Below are positions 1-9,019 of a DNA stretch of 64,000 bases, in pieces. The stretch lies in contig DATERX010000032.1 in the NCBI GenBank assembly GCA_035271165.1, positions 11,315-75,314 of the forward strand, written 5' to 3'. Numbering within the stretch: position 1 is the stretch's first letter; each line of letters opens with the position of its first letter. A model generated the notes under the pieces. The model was not told the origin of the DNA, did no database searches, and saw only the letters and a list, made by a program, of their open reading frames with translations. The position numbers and the translations under genes are program-made. Source of the DNA: VadinCA11 sp035271165 (GTDB lineage Archaea > Thermoplasmatota > Thermoplasmata > Methanomassiliicoccales > Methanomethylophilaceae).

Positions 1-1634
1 ACGAATCCATCAATATTTAGCTCGAACATCAATATAGGATGGTTTATGCCAAAATCGGTTATGACCTTGGGGGCAAGCTCTCCAAAAATCCCGATGACCT
101 CTCCATCAACGATCACAGACGCTCCCCTACCGGGCACGAATGTGCGGTAATCGCATCCTTTTATAGAATAATCACAACCCATCTCCCTCAGTACACCTTC
201 AGCCAAGGACTTGGATTCGGTGAAAGAGGTCCTCGATGCGGCAGATACTGCACAAAGATGTAACGAATTCTTACAATCGCTTATAACGTATCCAACCTCG
301 AATATCCTTTGGGGCAGGTCCCTATGGCGGTTATGTTTCAAGATCCTCATGAGACTGGGAAATAGGTTCACACGGAGGCATGTATGGTCCTCCGTTATAG
401 GATTCTTGATCCTGACCAAAGTTTCCTCTGGTATTCCGGATCTTGTAAATTCGTCCATCTCATTACTAAGTGTAAGTGTGGTTACCTCAGTATAACCCAG
501 TCCAATCAAAATATCTCTCACACCATCAGACAAAACGGTCTCGACCAGACGTGAGGCGACTGTATTATCCAGCTTGTAAGGTTTCCCGAATTTCTCAAAA
601 CCGTAACCAGCTGCCACATCTTCGAAGAGATCGACCTCATGCATAATGTCGACCCTGGTCGAAGGTATAGAAACAAAGATGGAATCGTCCTTTCCTGCAG
701 TGGAATCGAGACCCATCCTCCATAAGGATTCAGTTATCCCCTTCGGCCCGAGGTCAGTACCAAGGAACCTATCACATTTCTCAGCCGAGAAAGTCCACTT
801 TGATGGAGCGAGGTCGGGTGACATGAATTTCTCCCCGTTATCGTTCATATGTACGGAACCTATTCGTCCGCCCCTCTCGGCCAAAGCGGTACAGACTATA
901 TCCAAAGCACCTTTCACGGCCTTATGGTCGGTTCCGGTGACGTCAACGAAGACATTACGTGTCTTTGTAGTGACGGTGGTAAGCGTTCCGTTTATAATGG
1001 GCGGGAATGAAAGCACATTCCCCTTAGAGTCCCTGATTATTGGATATTTCTCTGCACCTTTCAAAAGGTGGGCATATTCCCGTCCCTTCTCGTGTTTTAA
1101 CAATATATCGTTCAAGTCCATGACCTCGGCCATGCCGAGAGGCGTGAACTTCACCTTTTCTGGTGATTCGAGGGAATATGTGAACGGAGGCGTCACCTTA
1201 TCCAGATCGTGTATGCCTATGGCAAGCTTACTTCTCTTGCGACCGATCGTAAGATGCAGTTTCTCCTGAAGGTCCATCATGGATTTCAGAAGATTGTCAT
1301 CGAATTTCAGATTGAATACGGCGCCGCATAAGAAGTGAGGCCTGAGAGACTTGACGCTCTCATCGACTGTAACCTCTATTTCAGCATTCTCGACGTCATA
1401 GGTCTGTAGCCCTGGTCTGATATCTAAGAATGACCTGAGGGCTCTGGCAAGACCCTCTACACTGTATAGATCAGGCCTGTTAGGGAAAAATTCGACGGAC
1501 ATATCGTCCGCGCCTTCCTCTGTATCTTGCATATCCGCTCCAATCAAGGGTATTTTCTCTATCAGGACGGACCGCGGTACCTCCTCACCTATCAACGAAC
1601 AAAGGTCGCTGTAGCTGAAGTTGATGACTGGCAT
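1..1634 (-). CDS. pheT: Phenylalanyl-tRNA synthetase beta subunit (C-terminus cut by window edge)
   Basis: Beta chain of the cytoplasmic alpha2-beta2 enzyme that charges tRNA-Phe; the catalytic alpha chain is not in the window. The reverse strand is open from the ATG at 1634 to the window edge and gives about 544 residues. The stretch EFFPNRPDLYSVEGLA near residue 50 is a hallmark of beta chains, and the B3/B4 editing-type and B5-type regions follow. It is the short archaeal/eukaryotic form without the bacterial N-terminal tRNA-binding domain. Since that form is about 550 residues, only a few C-terminal residues are missing. The start is supported by GGAG five bases upstream. hmgA ends 42 bases upstream on the same strand, with a TATA-like TTTTATAG in the gap, so it may have its own promoter. 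Confidence 0.93.
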   Translation of the reverse strand, partial: MPVINFSYSDLCSLIGEEVPRSVLIEKIPLIGADMQDTEEGADDMSVEFFPNRPDLYSVEGLARALRSFLDIRPGLQTYDVENAEIEVTVDESVKSLRPHFLCGAVFNLKFDDNLLKSMMDLQEKLHLTIGRKRSKLAIGIHDLDKVTPPFTYSLESPEKVKFTPLGMAEVMDLNDILLKHEKGREYAHLLKGAEKYPIIRDSKGNVLSFPPIINGTLTTVTTKTRNVFVDVTGTDHKAVKGALDIVCTALAERGGRIGSVHMNDNGEKFMSPDLAPSKWTFSAEKCDRFLGTDLGPKGITESLWRMGLDSTAGKDDSIFVSIPSTRVDIMHEVDLFEDVAAGYGFEKFGKPYKLDNTVASRLVETVLSDGVRDILIGLGYTEVTTLTLSNEMDEFTRSGIPEETLVRIKNPITEDHTCLRVNLFPSLMRILKHNRHRDLPQRIFEVGYVISDCKNSLHLCAVSAASRTSFTESKSLAEGVLREMGCDYSIKGCDYRTFVPGRGASVIVDGEVIGIFGELAPKVITDFGINHPILMFELNIDGF

Positions 1635-1676
1635 GCGAACTCCATTGATAATTCCCTATAAAAGGACTTTCAGAGT

Positions 1677-2831
1677 TCAACGACCTAGTGCGGAATGTGC
1701 GGAACCCAGATGCCCTGCTGCCTGCGCGGCGATACTAGACAGCTCTCCTGCCAATACGGTTGCGGCCACGATCTCTGCTAATTTACTGGCCTTACCGACA
1801 CCATGACATCCTATCATATTCAGAGCCTCGGTCTGACAAGGGAGGGATGTCCCTCCTCCTACTGTACCTACCTCGACAGCGGGCATCCTTACCGAGATAT
1901 ACAGATCCCCGTCCACATCCTCACATGATACGTACGACATGCTTGCGCTCACGACCTGTGCCGGGTCCTGCCCTGTTGCTATGTAGAGTGCGGCAGCCAT
2001 GTTTGCGGCATGTGCATTGGCACCCAAAGTCACTGCAAGGGCACTCCCCATCAGGTTCTTGCGGTAATTCACCTCTACGATGGACCCCACGTCTGTATGG
2101 AGTTTCTTCTCGACTACGTCTTTAGGTATCAGCGCCTCGGCGACGACTGTCTTACCTCTTCCCTTGATGACATTGATAGCAGCGGCCTTCTTGTCGCTGC
2201 ACATGTTACCGGATACGGATACGAGCCGAGCTCCAGTACCCTCTTCGATGACCCTCCCGGCTGCCTCTGTCGCTATCGTGGTCATATTCATCCCCATGGC
2301 ATCGCCGGTAGTATAGGAAAAACGGAGATACAGGCTCCTACCCACAGGATATGGATCGATATCTACAAGTTTACCGTGGGATGTGGTCTTACTGACCGCC
2401 TCCTTGATCTTATCCATGTTCTCCTCGATCCATTCTATGACGGATACGGAATGGGAAAGATCCCTTACTTTGAAAACAGGAGCTCTGGTCATCGCGTCCT
2501 TGAACACTTTGGTCCTAATCCCTCCCCCCGCCTCTGCGACGGACATACCACGGGATATCGACGCTAGCAACGCACCTTCAGTGGTGGCAAGGGGGATCAG
2601 GAACCTTCCCGTAGCATGGTCCCCCTTTATGGTGACTGGACCTGCATAACCTAGAGGTATTTGAGTCGCACCGATCATATTCTCGATGTTCTTCGATGCT
2701 GTTTCCGAGTTAAAGCAGTATTTAGATACACTTTCAAGAGAAGTGCCGCTGAACTCTTCAGCTGCGGCTCTGCGAGCGTTGACATCACTTCTGGTGTATC
2801 CTCTAATCTTCAAATCTGAGGGGTCTGCCAT
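1677..2831 (-). CDS. hmgA: 3-hydroxy-3-methylglutaryl-CoA reductase
   Basis: Reduces HMG-CoA to mevalonate, the committed step toward archaeal isoprenoid lipids. The 384-residue protein shows the class I order of motifs. ENMIGATQIPLGYAGP comes near residue 65 (substrate binding), then TTEGALLASISRG, then DAMGMNM (dinucleotide binding). SGNMCSDKKAA carries the catalytic lysine, and AGHLGSAHSALGR at the C-terminus carries the catalytic histidine. The reading frame extends upstream to 2966, but ATG at 2831 (MADPSDLKIRGYTR) is chosen because the extra residues look like untranslated, AT-rich promoter sequence and overlap the divergent gene. No membrane anchor is present, as usual for archaeal enzymes. 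It lies directly upstream of pheT on the same strand. Confidence 0.96.
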   Translation of the reverse strand: MADPSDLKIRGYTRSDVNARRAAAEEFSGTSLESVSKYCFNSETASKNIENMIGATQIPLGYAGPVTIKGDHATGRFLIPLATTEGALLASISRGMSVAEAGGGIRTKVFKDAMTRAPVFKVRDLSHSVSVIEWIEENMDKIKEAVSKTTSHGKLVDIDPYPVGRSLYLRFSYTTGDAMGMNMTTIATEAAGRVIEEGTGARLVSVSGNMCSDKKAAAINVIKGRGKTVVAEALIPKDVVEKKLHTDVGSIVEVNYRKNLMGSALAVTLGANAHAANMAAALYIATGQDPAQVVSASMSYVSCEDVDGDLYISVRMPAVEVGTVGGGTSLPCQTEALNMIGCHGVGKASKLAEIVAATVLAGELSSIAAQAAGHLGSAHSALGR

Positions 2832-2916
2832 AGAGTATACTATCTGTTTGAATAAATAAGCATATTTACATAAACCATTGATACTAGACTGTATATCAGG
2901 TAATGGCGGAGATTTT

Positions 2917-4029
2917 GTGGAGGGCGAAAATATAGTTCCAAGTAAGAACAGGCTCGACTCCTTCATTGTGAAATATTTCCCTCTTATAGTGATTTATTGT
3001 CTTGTATTGGTGACATTCTTCATCATCAACATACCTGTGACCGAGGTTCATGAACTGATATACGCCATTTGTCTTGGTTTCTCATACGGTTTCGTCACCT
3101 TTGGTTTCGTATGTATACCGTTCATTCGGAAACAGGTGGTGAAGTTCAGATATTCTTTGCCGATTCTGATCATCCTGCCCCTTGTCTTCTCTTTGGTATT
3201 ATTCGGATTGGGTGGCCCTGAATTCACTCCGAACATGTTCGTGAGCGAGTTCTATCTTCATATCAAACCTGGGGAGGTGACGTTCTGGACTATCCTATTT
3301 GGAAGTTATCTCATCGAGATCGCGATAATTTCCGTCGCCGCTGCTGTATCGTCGATAATATCCGCATATTTCAGAAAATACTTCTCGAAGATATTGATAG
3401 GTCCCATGAAGAACAATCCAAATCAGAAGGTCCACAAGGCCTCATTATGGCTTTTCAAGGTTCCAGACATGATAGATGTGGACGATGTGGTTCTAGAACC
3501 GGAAGGAGATGATGGAAAGTTCAATATTAGAGTTTTTAGGGAAATCGTATATGGCATATTCATTACGGGGCTGGCGATATGCTCCTTCATGTTCCTTAAT
3601 CCTTACTTTGTAAAGGAGATGCCTTTGGAGATTATGCTCATGACTTCGATCCTACTCTCGCTGTTCATCGCTGCACTCGTGATACCTTGGCATATCATAA
3701 GGACGATAGGCGTTAAGGTCAAATCATCCGCTCCTAGGGACTATTACCTCTGGAAGGGGATGCAAAGCAGGCTGACGTCAAGTGCGGCCGTCGTGATGTT
3801 CTTTGTATTGTTATTCTATACGCTGGCATATCTTGAGATGGACCTGGCGAAGGTCCTCATAATCTATGCAAGTTACATGATTTTCATGCTAGTTATATCG
3901 GTAATCTACTCCTTCGTCTATGTGAATAGTTTCTATCACAGATTCAAGGATGGGATGATCTACAGCTTCTACTTAGAAAAAGATAAGATGTTAAAAAAGC
4001 TGGAAGATGCCGAAAAGGATATCAAATGA
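2917..4029 (+). CDS. Multi-pass membrane protein of unknown function
   Basis: I do not recognise the family. The protein (about 370 residues) has roughly eight hydrophobic segments: near the N-terminus (FPLIVIYCLVLVTFF), around residues 55-75, 85-105, 120-150, 215-235, 240-265, 285-305 and 315-335. It ends in a charged tail (KMLKKLEDAEKDIK). A hydrophilic stretch between the fourth and fifth segments probably faces the cytoplasm. The start is taken as GTG at 2917 because GGCGGAG sits five bases before it; the same frame also offers a TTG at 2878 inside the divergent hmgA promoter region. It stands alone: hmgA is divergent and a DUF2188 gene is convergent, ending three bases away. A transporter or membrane-bound regulator is possible but nothing in the sequence decides it. 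Confidence 0.75.
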   Translation: MEGENIVPSKNRLDSFIVKYFPLIVIYCLVLVTFFIINIPVTEVHELIYAICLGFSYGFVTFGFVCIPFIRKQVVKFRYSLPILIILPLVFSLVLFGLGGPEFTPNMFVSEFYLHIKPGEVTFWTILFGSYLIEIAIISVAAAVSSIISAYFRKYFSKILIGPMKNNPNQKVHKASLWLFKVPDMIDVDDVVLEPEGDDGKFNIRVFREIVYGIFITGLAICSFMFLNPYFVKEMPLEIMLMTSILLSLFIAALVIPWHIIRTIGVKVKSSAPRDYYLWKGMQSRLTSSAAVVMFFVLLFYTLAYLEMDLAKVLIIYASYMIFMLVISVIYSFVYVNSFYHRFKDGMIYSFYLEKDKMLKKLEDAEKDIK

Positions 4030-4032
4030 GCC

Positions 4033-4272
4033 TCATTTGCTCTGGAACTTGCCGTCTTTCTTGTGGACGGACAAGTTCGCACTCTTATTCTTAGATTTGA
4101 GGTCGTCCACCTTCTTGAGGGCCTCTTCCTTGGTATTGTAATAACCGATAGCACGAGCAGCGCCGTCGGCCTTCACCCTCCACTTGTTCCTTTCCCTATC
4201 CGGAGTCACCCGATATGTTATGGACTTGGATTTTGCCTTATTGTCAGTTTTATCCTTATTACTCGATACCAT
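4033..4272 (-). CDS. DUF2188 domain protein
   Basis: A basic 79-residue protein. After a lysine-rich N-terminal tail (MVSSNKDKTDNKAKSKS) comes a compact domain matching the DUF2188 pattern: YRVTPDRERNKWRVKADGAA, then a GYYNTKEEALKKVDDL helix and a final SANLSVHKKDGKFQ strand. The family is small, often found next to housekeeping or stress genes, and its function is not established. The start ATG at 4272 is the only good one in frame. It is convergent with the membrane protein at 2917-4029 (three bases apart) and lies downstream, same strand, of the deoxyribosyltransferase at 4297-4740, with only 24 bases between, so the two may share a transcript. Confidence 0.8.
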   Translation of the reverse strand: MVSSNKDKTDNKAKSKSITYRVTPDRERNKWRVKADGAARAIGYYNTKEEALKKVDDLKSKNKSANLSVHKKDGKFQSK

Positions 4273-4296
4273 GGTAAAATATCAGCATGAATGTAT

Positions 4297-4740
4297 TTAA
4301 TCTTTGAATATTCCAGAGGTCGAACCTATCATCTCGCACAGTTCTTCCACGTTCCTCGATACCCTGCCTTTCAAAGCCCCGGTTATCATGAAATTATCCA
4401 TTCCGTATTCAGAAGATCGCACATCAGTCTTGATTCCGAAACATTCCATTCCCATGTTGTAAGCTATGCCTAACTCGACACATGCACCTTCATCAGGGAC
4501 TCGGCCATCCATGACCATCAAAAGAACATCGCACTCCATCAATGCTTGAAGATCGGCATCGAAGACACTTTGATATGAGTTCTCCGTATCGATTTCGACT
4601 AACTCTTTGGTATCGTGTTCCAGTTCTTGGGGCAGAGTGACATCAAAGCCGTATGCTTCAAGTCTATCTGCCAGTTTCCTGTTGTAATCAAGTTCCGCCT
4701 CACAGAACAGTGGACCGGCGATATAGATCTTAACGGACAT
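4297..4740 (-). CDS. Nucleoside 2-deoxyribosyltransferase family protein
   Basis: A 147-residue member of the nucleoside 2-deoxyribosyltransferase family, which exchanges or hydrolyses the base of 2'-deoxynucleosides or deoxynucleotides in salvage. It opens with the family motif IYIAGPLFCEAELDYNRKL (residues 5-23). The central MDGRVPDEGACVELGIAY holds the Asp-x-Gly-x3-Glu-x-Gly pattern that carries the nucleophilic glutamate. Other members (DNPH1/RCL type) hydrolyse dNMPs, so the exact substrate cannot be told. The start is set at ATG 4740 (MSVKIYIAG) rather than 4764, because family proteins begin just before the first strand. It is divergent from the TPR gene, with about 70 bases between the two starts. 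Confidence 0.85.
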   Translation of the reverse strand: MSVKIYIAGPLFCEAELDYNRKLADRLEAYGFDVTLPQELEHDTKELVEIDTENSYQSVFDADLQALMECDVLLMVMDGRVPDEGACVELGIAYNMGMECFGIKTDVRSSEYGMDNFMITGALKGRVSRNVEELCEMIGSTSGIFKD

Positions 4741-4812
4741 CTGATGAGGCATTGCATAAAACAATGAAAAATGTTCCTAAGAATTATATCTGCGACCCAC
4801 ACTCATGAGCTT

Positions 4813-5451
4813 ATGAAGGATTTAGCATTCGAGGCTATGGAAAGGGCCAAACGTCAGAACACTGGCGGCAATCCAGAGGGCGCTGTGAAAACTCTTGAGG
4901 GCTATCTTGAGACAGATCCAGAAAACCACAAGGCGCGTATCCTTCTTTCAAATTTCTACATTTACAGTCTGGATGAGTTTGAGTTCGGTATTTTCCAACT
5001 TGATGCGGTATTGGAGAGGGATCCTAAAAACCTTGAGGCATTGAAGGCGAAGGCCGTAGCTCTTAGTGGGGATAAGAAGTACAACAACGATACGTATGAG
5101 ATTTACCAACAAATCCTCGAACTCGATCCATCGGCCGAGGTCTTCAGCGCATACGGACAGTTCCTAAGGATGCAGATGGTCGACTTTAGAGGTTCTGCGG
5201 AATACTGCCTTAAGGCTATAGAGCTCGAACCTAACAGTGTGGATTACCGCATACACTACGCGTCCGTGCTTCTGAACGACCTTAAGGAGTTCGAGAGGGC
5301 CAGGAGAGAGTTGGAGATAATCATCAAATTGGATCCCGAGAACTATACGGCCAGGAAGAACCTCACCAAACTCCTGAATAACCATTTCGACAAGGACGGC
5401 AATCTGAAGAAGGGATTTTCCCATCGCCCTCGGAAGATCAAGAAAAAATGA
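4813..5451 (+). CDS. Tetratricopeptide repeat protein
   Basis: A soluble 212-residue protein made almost entirely of TPR helix pairs. Recognisable repeat units start near KTLEGYLETDPENHKARI, FQLDAVLERDPKNLEALK, YQQILELDPSAEVFSAYG, CLKAIELEPNSVDYRIHY and RELEIIIKLDPENYTARK; each ends in the typical D/E-P-x-N-x-x-A/Y signature. The C-terminus is strongly basic (HRPRKIKKK). TPRs mediate protein-protein contacts; no partner is evident from the neighbours. The start at 4813 (MKDLAFEAMERAKRQ) is preferred over an upstream in-frame start at 4771, which would run into the divergent gene's promoter. Rubrerythrin follows 70 bases downstream. Confidence 0.85.
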   Translation: MKDLAFEAMERAKRQNTGGNPEGAVKTLEGYLETDPENHKARILLSNFYIYSLDEFEFGIFQLDAVLERDPKNLEALKAKAVALSGDKKYNNDTYEIYQQILELDPSAEVFSAYGQFLRMQMVDFRGSAEYCLKAIELEPNSVDYRIHYASVLLNDLKEFERARRELEIIIKLDPENYTARKNLTKLLNNHFDKDGNLKKGFSHRPRKIKKK

Positions 5452-5521
5452 ACAGCGTAATTCGACGCATGTATACGTAAGGTTCATATTCAATGACTTA
5501 AATCAAAGTCTTAGGTAAAAC

Positions 5522-6061
5522 ATGGAACTTAAAGGATCTAAAACAGAAGCCAACCTCCAGACCGCATTCGCGGGAGAGAGTATGGCCAGAAACAAATACA
5601 ACTACTACGCCTCGCAGGCAAAGAAGGATGGATACGAGCAAATCAGCAATATATTCATGGAGACTGCTGAAAACGAGAAGGAGCACGCAAAACTTTGGTT
5701 TAAGTTCCTGTGTGGCGGAGAAATACCTGACACTGTGACCAACCTAAAGGATGCAGCAGAAGGCGAGAACTACGAATGGACGGAGATGTACCCCGAATTC
5801 GCCAAGGTTGCGCGCGAGGAAGGATTCAAGGATATAGCTGCCTTACTCGAGAAGGTCGGAAATGTTGAAGAGAAACATGAAGAGAGGTATCTGGCACTTC
5901 TCAAGAACCTTGAAGAAGGCATCGTTTTCAAGAGGGATGAGGCTGTAATGTGGAAGTGCGGTAACTGCGGTTACATCCACGTAGGTAAAAGCGCGCCCGG
6001 TACGTGCCCTGCGTGCAAGCATGACCAGAAGTACTTCGAGCTAAGGGCCACCAACTGGTGA
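5522..6061 (+). CDS. rbr: Rubrerythrin
   Basis: Cytoplasmic non-heme diiron peroxidase that reduces hydrogen peroxide in anaerobes. The N-terminal four-helix bundle has iron ligands in EKEHAKLW (residues 51-58) and EEKHEERYL (near 120). The C-terminal rubredoxin domain has two Cys-x2-Cys pairs (CGNCGY and CPACKH) that bind one iron. Its 179 residues match the family. The ATG at 5522 has AGGT upstream. A strong bidirectional hairpin follows at 6071-6116, so this looks like a single-gene unit for oxidative stress defence. Electrons probably come from rubredoxin or ferredoxin elsewhere in the genome. Confidence 0.96.
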   Translation: MELKGSKTEANLQTAFAGESMARNKYNYYASQAKKDGYEQISNIFMETAENEKEHAKLWFKFLCGGEIPDTVTNLKDAAEGENYEWTEMYPEFAKVAREEGFKDIAALLEKVGNVEEKHEERYLALLKNLEEGIVFKRDEAVMWKCGNCGYIHVGKSAPGTCPACKHDQKYFELRATNW

Positions 6062-6070
6062 TGTCCCTTC

Positions 6071-6116
6071 AAACCTTTTACCTAAAAATAGGGGGGATTT
6101 CCCCCCTTTAAGGTTT
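6071..6116. terminator. Bidirectional hairpin terminator between rubrerythrin and fttA
   Basis: A GGGGGG-ATTT-CCCCCC stem (6091-6106) is enclosed by an outer AAACCTT / AAGGTTT pair (6071-6077 and 6110-6116) and followed by T-rich sequence. It lies between two convergent genes and could serve both. Confidence 0.7.
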
Positions 6117-6125
6117 TTATTCCAC

Positions 6126-8030
6126 TCACTTCAAACGGATTGTCTCTAAGTTAAGGGGCGCTTTGGTCTCGATACCGAACTTCTTGTACAGTGACGAGGC
6201 TAAATCCAAGGATTTGCGCTCCTCGCCATGACCTATTATGATCTTGTCCGGCCTAGGTTCCATCGTAGAGATGTACTTCATCATCTGTTTGCGGTCCGAA
6301 TGTCCTGAGAAACCATCAACTGTCACACGGTTCATGTTTATCTTCAGGTCTATCGACCTTCCGCGGTGATTCATGGTTATATTGTTACGGCCTCTCTGGA
6401 TGGTACGTCCGATGCTGCCTTCACTCTGGTATCCAACGAACAACAACCAATTGCTATCGTCATCGGCCCATTCCCTGAAATATTCAAGGACGGGTCCGCC
6501 CGACATCATCCCGCTCGTAGCAAGAACTATACAGGGGTCTGGTGAATGACAGATCTCCTCGCGCATGCCTGAAGTCTCAACCCTCTTGAATATAGGGGAA
6601 AGGAAAGGATTCTCGTCCTGCTGGAAGATCTTAGTCCTGAGCTGTGTGTTTAGGAACTCTGGGTGAGCAGTATGGATTGCCGTGGCCTCCCATATCATGC
6701 CGTCGAGGTATACATTCTGCTTAGGTATCTTACCCGTGCGCATTAGCTCCTCGATGACGAGCATGACTTCCTGTGACCTTCCGACGGCGAAGACAGGGAT
6801 TAGCACCTTGCCTCCGTTCTCCGTTGCCTGCTTGAGCAGTCTGCCCATTTCCTCGCTAGCCTCCATCCTGGAAGGTTGGTTATCGTTCTTCCCGCCGTAT
6901 GTGGATTCTATCACAAGGGATTCCACCCTTGGGAATTTATTATGTGCAGGGTTGAAAAGCCATGATTTCTCAAACTTAGAGTCTCCCGTGAAGGCTACGT
7001 TATGGAATCCATCTCCAATGTGGAAGTGTGCAATTGAGGATCCAAGGATGTGACCTGCATTGTACAACGTGAGACGGACGTCGGGTGCGATATCCGTCGT
7101 TTCGTTATATTTCAGGGTGATCGTGTGCATGATCTCGTTACGCACATCTTTAGCTTCATAGAGATTCTTCTTAGCCTCACCGAATCCCAGTTTAACATTG
7201 TCTAACTGGAGAAGTGCCATGAGGTCGCGTGTCGGCGCCGTACAGTATACTGGGCCGTCATAACCGTACTTGAACAATGCAGGCAAAGTACCACAGTGAT
7301 CCAAGTGGGCGTGGGTTATGACTACTGCATCTATGTCGCTGAGAGGCTGTGCCTCAGGTATTGCAAAATAAGGTGTATCGTCACTTCCGGGGTCGAGCCC
7401 GCAGTCGATCAATATCTTGCTCTCCCTCGTGGTGAGTAAAGTTGCAGACCTACCTATCTGCCTGAACCCTCCCATGGTAGTCATACGTACCCACTGCTCG
7501 CCTCCTAACATAGGGCGTGCGAGCTTGCGAGCGACGCGACTAAGCATATCATGCCTTTCATTTTTGTATGTTCTGAGATAACCACGAACATCGGCAACAG
7601 TCTTGGAGGGGATCGGAGGAGTCCTAATAACCTTTACATTCCATCCAGTCTCTTGTTTAAGGTTTAAGATCAGTGATCCCTCGCTTCCCTTCACAACATC
7701 TGGTTTAATGGCCTCTACCACAGCCTCTCCCGTATCATCATTGAAAAATATATCAAAAATCCCTGCTTCCTCGGGTATAAGTTCTCTTAGTCTTTCCTCG
7801 ACTATCTTAGAATCGCTAAGCGTAGAGGGGTCCGGCCTGATGTCGACCCTCTTATGGAGGCTCTGAGCGAGCTCCCTAGCGGTCTTATTATCACCTGACA
7901 CTTTGTCATATTCCTTCGTATACACGACAACCATAGGGCCTTCGAACTCTATCGAAGTGATGTCGAGGTCATCAGGCATCAGCCTTCGGACCTCTTCCCT
8001 TAGGCTGTCAAACAGCCTGTCTGCATTCAT
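6126..8030 (-). CDS. fttA: Transcription termination factor FttA (aCPSF1), KH / beta-CASP nuclease
   Basis: Archaeal CPSF1-type ribonuclease that cleaves nascent transcripts and terminates transcription genome-wide. The 634 residues match the family length. Two N-terminal KH-type RNA-binding regions occupy about residues 1-145. The metallo-beta-lactamase core follows, with the zinc motif HAHLDHCG near residue 240, GHILGSS, and FTGDSKFE. The inserted beta-CASP domain follows, and the C-terminal motifs include FSGHSDRKQ and GHGEERKSL. Metal ligands look intact. It is transcribed toward the rubrerythrin terminator and sits downstream of psmB on the same strand, with 80 bases between. The neighbouring proteasome gene is a common archaeal housekeeping context. 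Confidence 0.96.
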   Translation of the reverse strand: MNADRLFDSLREEVRRLMPDDLDITSIEFEGPMVVVYTKEYDKVSGDNKTARELAQSLHKRVDIRPDPSTLSDSKIVEERLRELIPEEAGIFDIFFNDDTGEAVVEAIKPDVVKGSEGSLILNLKQETGWNVKVIRTPPIPSKTVADVRGYLRTYKNERHDMLSRVARKLARPMLGGEQWVRMTTMGGFRQIGRSATLLTTRESKILIDCGLDPGSDDTPYFAIPEAQPLSDIDAVVITHAHLDHCGTLPALFKYGYDGPVYCTAPTRDLMALLQLDNVKLGFGEAKKNLYEAKDVRNEIMHTITLKYNETTDIAPDVRLTLYNAGHILGSSIAHFHIGDGFHNVAFTGDSKFEKSWLFNPAHNKFPRVESLVIESTYGGKNDNQPSRMEASEEMGRLLKQATENGGKVLIPVFAVGRSQEVMLVIEELMRTGKIPKQNVYLDGMIWEATAIHTAHPEFLNTQLRTKIFQQDENPFLSPIFKRVETSGMREEICHSPDPCIVLATSGMMSGGPVLEYFREWADDDSNWLLFVGYQSEGSIGRTIQRGRNNITMNHRGRSIDLKINMNRVTVDGFSGHSDRKQMMKYISTMEPRPDKIIIGHGEERKSLDLASSLYKKFGIETKAPLNLETIRLK

Positions 8031-8110
8031 TTGAATCCTACCATGGCGGTATTAGAAAAAAACACCGTCAATTGTTATAAATTGTTAAAAATATCGGTTT
8101 AAGAAAATGT

Positions 8111-8746
8111 TTAGTTAGGGTAGAAGAACCCCAGCTCCTCGCAACGCTTCTTTATATCGGCCTGCGGGATTTCTTGGTATCCGTCTTTCCCTATGTATGC
8201 CATCATGAAACCATCGCCGCTGAAAGCGTCCCTCCTCCTTGCGGAGTTGAGCGCAGTTATAGCGACGTCCATTCCCTCTTTCTTGGACATATCTTCCTTA
8301 AAGGATGCCTCCAAAGAACCAAGTGCGAATACGGAACCGGAACCTACGGATGCGTAGTTATCTTCGAGACAGCCCCCCATTCCGTCGATGGTGAAAACAT
8401 GTCCGCCTGCGGAATCACGACCTCCAACGATAAGCCCGAGATAGAATCCCTGACGGATGGCGTTGGATATCAGTGTGGCGGCGGAAGTGACGGATATCGG
8501 AGTTCCCCTCTTCATCTTGTAAAGGGATATCTCTCCAGTCATGTACCTTACCATAAGTTGAGCATCGCCGACAGAGCCTGCGATGGTCATTCCGATGTTA
8601 TCTGAGAGGGGGTAGACCTTTCTGACTTCTTTACTTGCTATCATATGACCGGCCGTTGCCCTCTGATCGGTTGCAAGGATCACTCCATCCTTCAATTTTA
8701 GACCGATGGTCGTAGTACCAGTTTTTAGAGATTCTGCCCCTGACAT
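8111..8746 (-). CDS. psmB: Proteasome beta subunit
   Basis: Catalytic subunit of the archaeal 20S proteasome. The 211-residue precursor starts with a short propeptide (MSGAESLKTG), and the predicted cut before Thr11 (TTTIG) exposes the N-terminal nucleophile threonine. The conserved lysine pocket follows in GVILATDQRATAGHMI, and the SGDGFMMAYIGKDGY region near the C-terminus is typical. The alpha subunit is not in the window. A 270-base AT-rich upstream region separates it from the divergent siroheme reductase. fttA follows on the same strand. Confidence 0.97.
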   Translation of the reverse strand: MSGAESLKTGTTTIGLKLKDGVILATDQRATAGHMIASKEVRKVYPLSDNIGMTIAGSVGDAQLMVRYMTGEISLYKMKRGTPISVTSAATLISNAIRQGFYLGLIVGGRDSAGGHVFTIDGMGGCLEDNYASVGSGSVFALGSLEASFKEDMSKKEGMDVAITALNSARRRDAFSGDGFMMAYIGKDGYQEIPQADIKKRCEELGFFYPN

Positions 8747-9019
8747 TTATTGTACCTCATTATATAGTATTGAACGTAAGAATCGTCCGAAGACTCAAAC
8801 ACACCATTGTCTCGACGGTTATATAATTTTCCTATTCACCGTTCGAATTATGCTATGCCTTCCCACTCATGTTAAGCGACGGTGCGCGTATATTAATGAT
8901 TATCGGAAATCAAAGGATTTTAAAAACCAAATTATGAAAAATATTTAGTTTGTGACTGCATCTAATTGTCTCAACGCATCTGATACACTTGTATCCGGCG
9001 GATATGGAGGACGAACTTT
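8747..9019. promoter_or_regulatory. AT-rich divergent promoter region (psmB / siroheme reductase)
   Basis: No gene seen. The region holds TATA-like runs (for example ATTTTAAAAACC near 8915) and a small stem GATAC-ACTT-GTATC near 8980. The forward gene has GGAGG near 9010 as a ribosome binding site. Confidence 0.4.

Noticed and set aside
646..1269. Forward 207-codon frame near the left edge
   Set aside because: Antisense to pheT, whose protein sequence is clearly conserved; the forward translation has no family features.
2832..2966. N-terminal extension of HMG-CoA reductase upstream of ATG 2831
   Set aside because: The extra residues do not resemble the family and cover the promoter and start of the divergent membrane protein.
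8706..8948. Forward 80-codon frame between psmB and the siroheme reductase
   Set aside because: It overlaps the psmB start, has no ribosome site and a composition typical of AT-rich promoter DNA.
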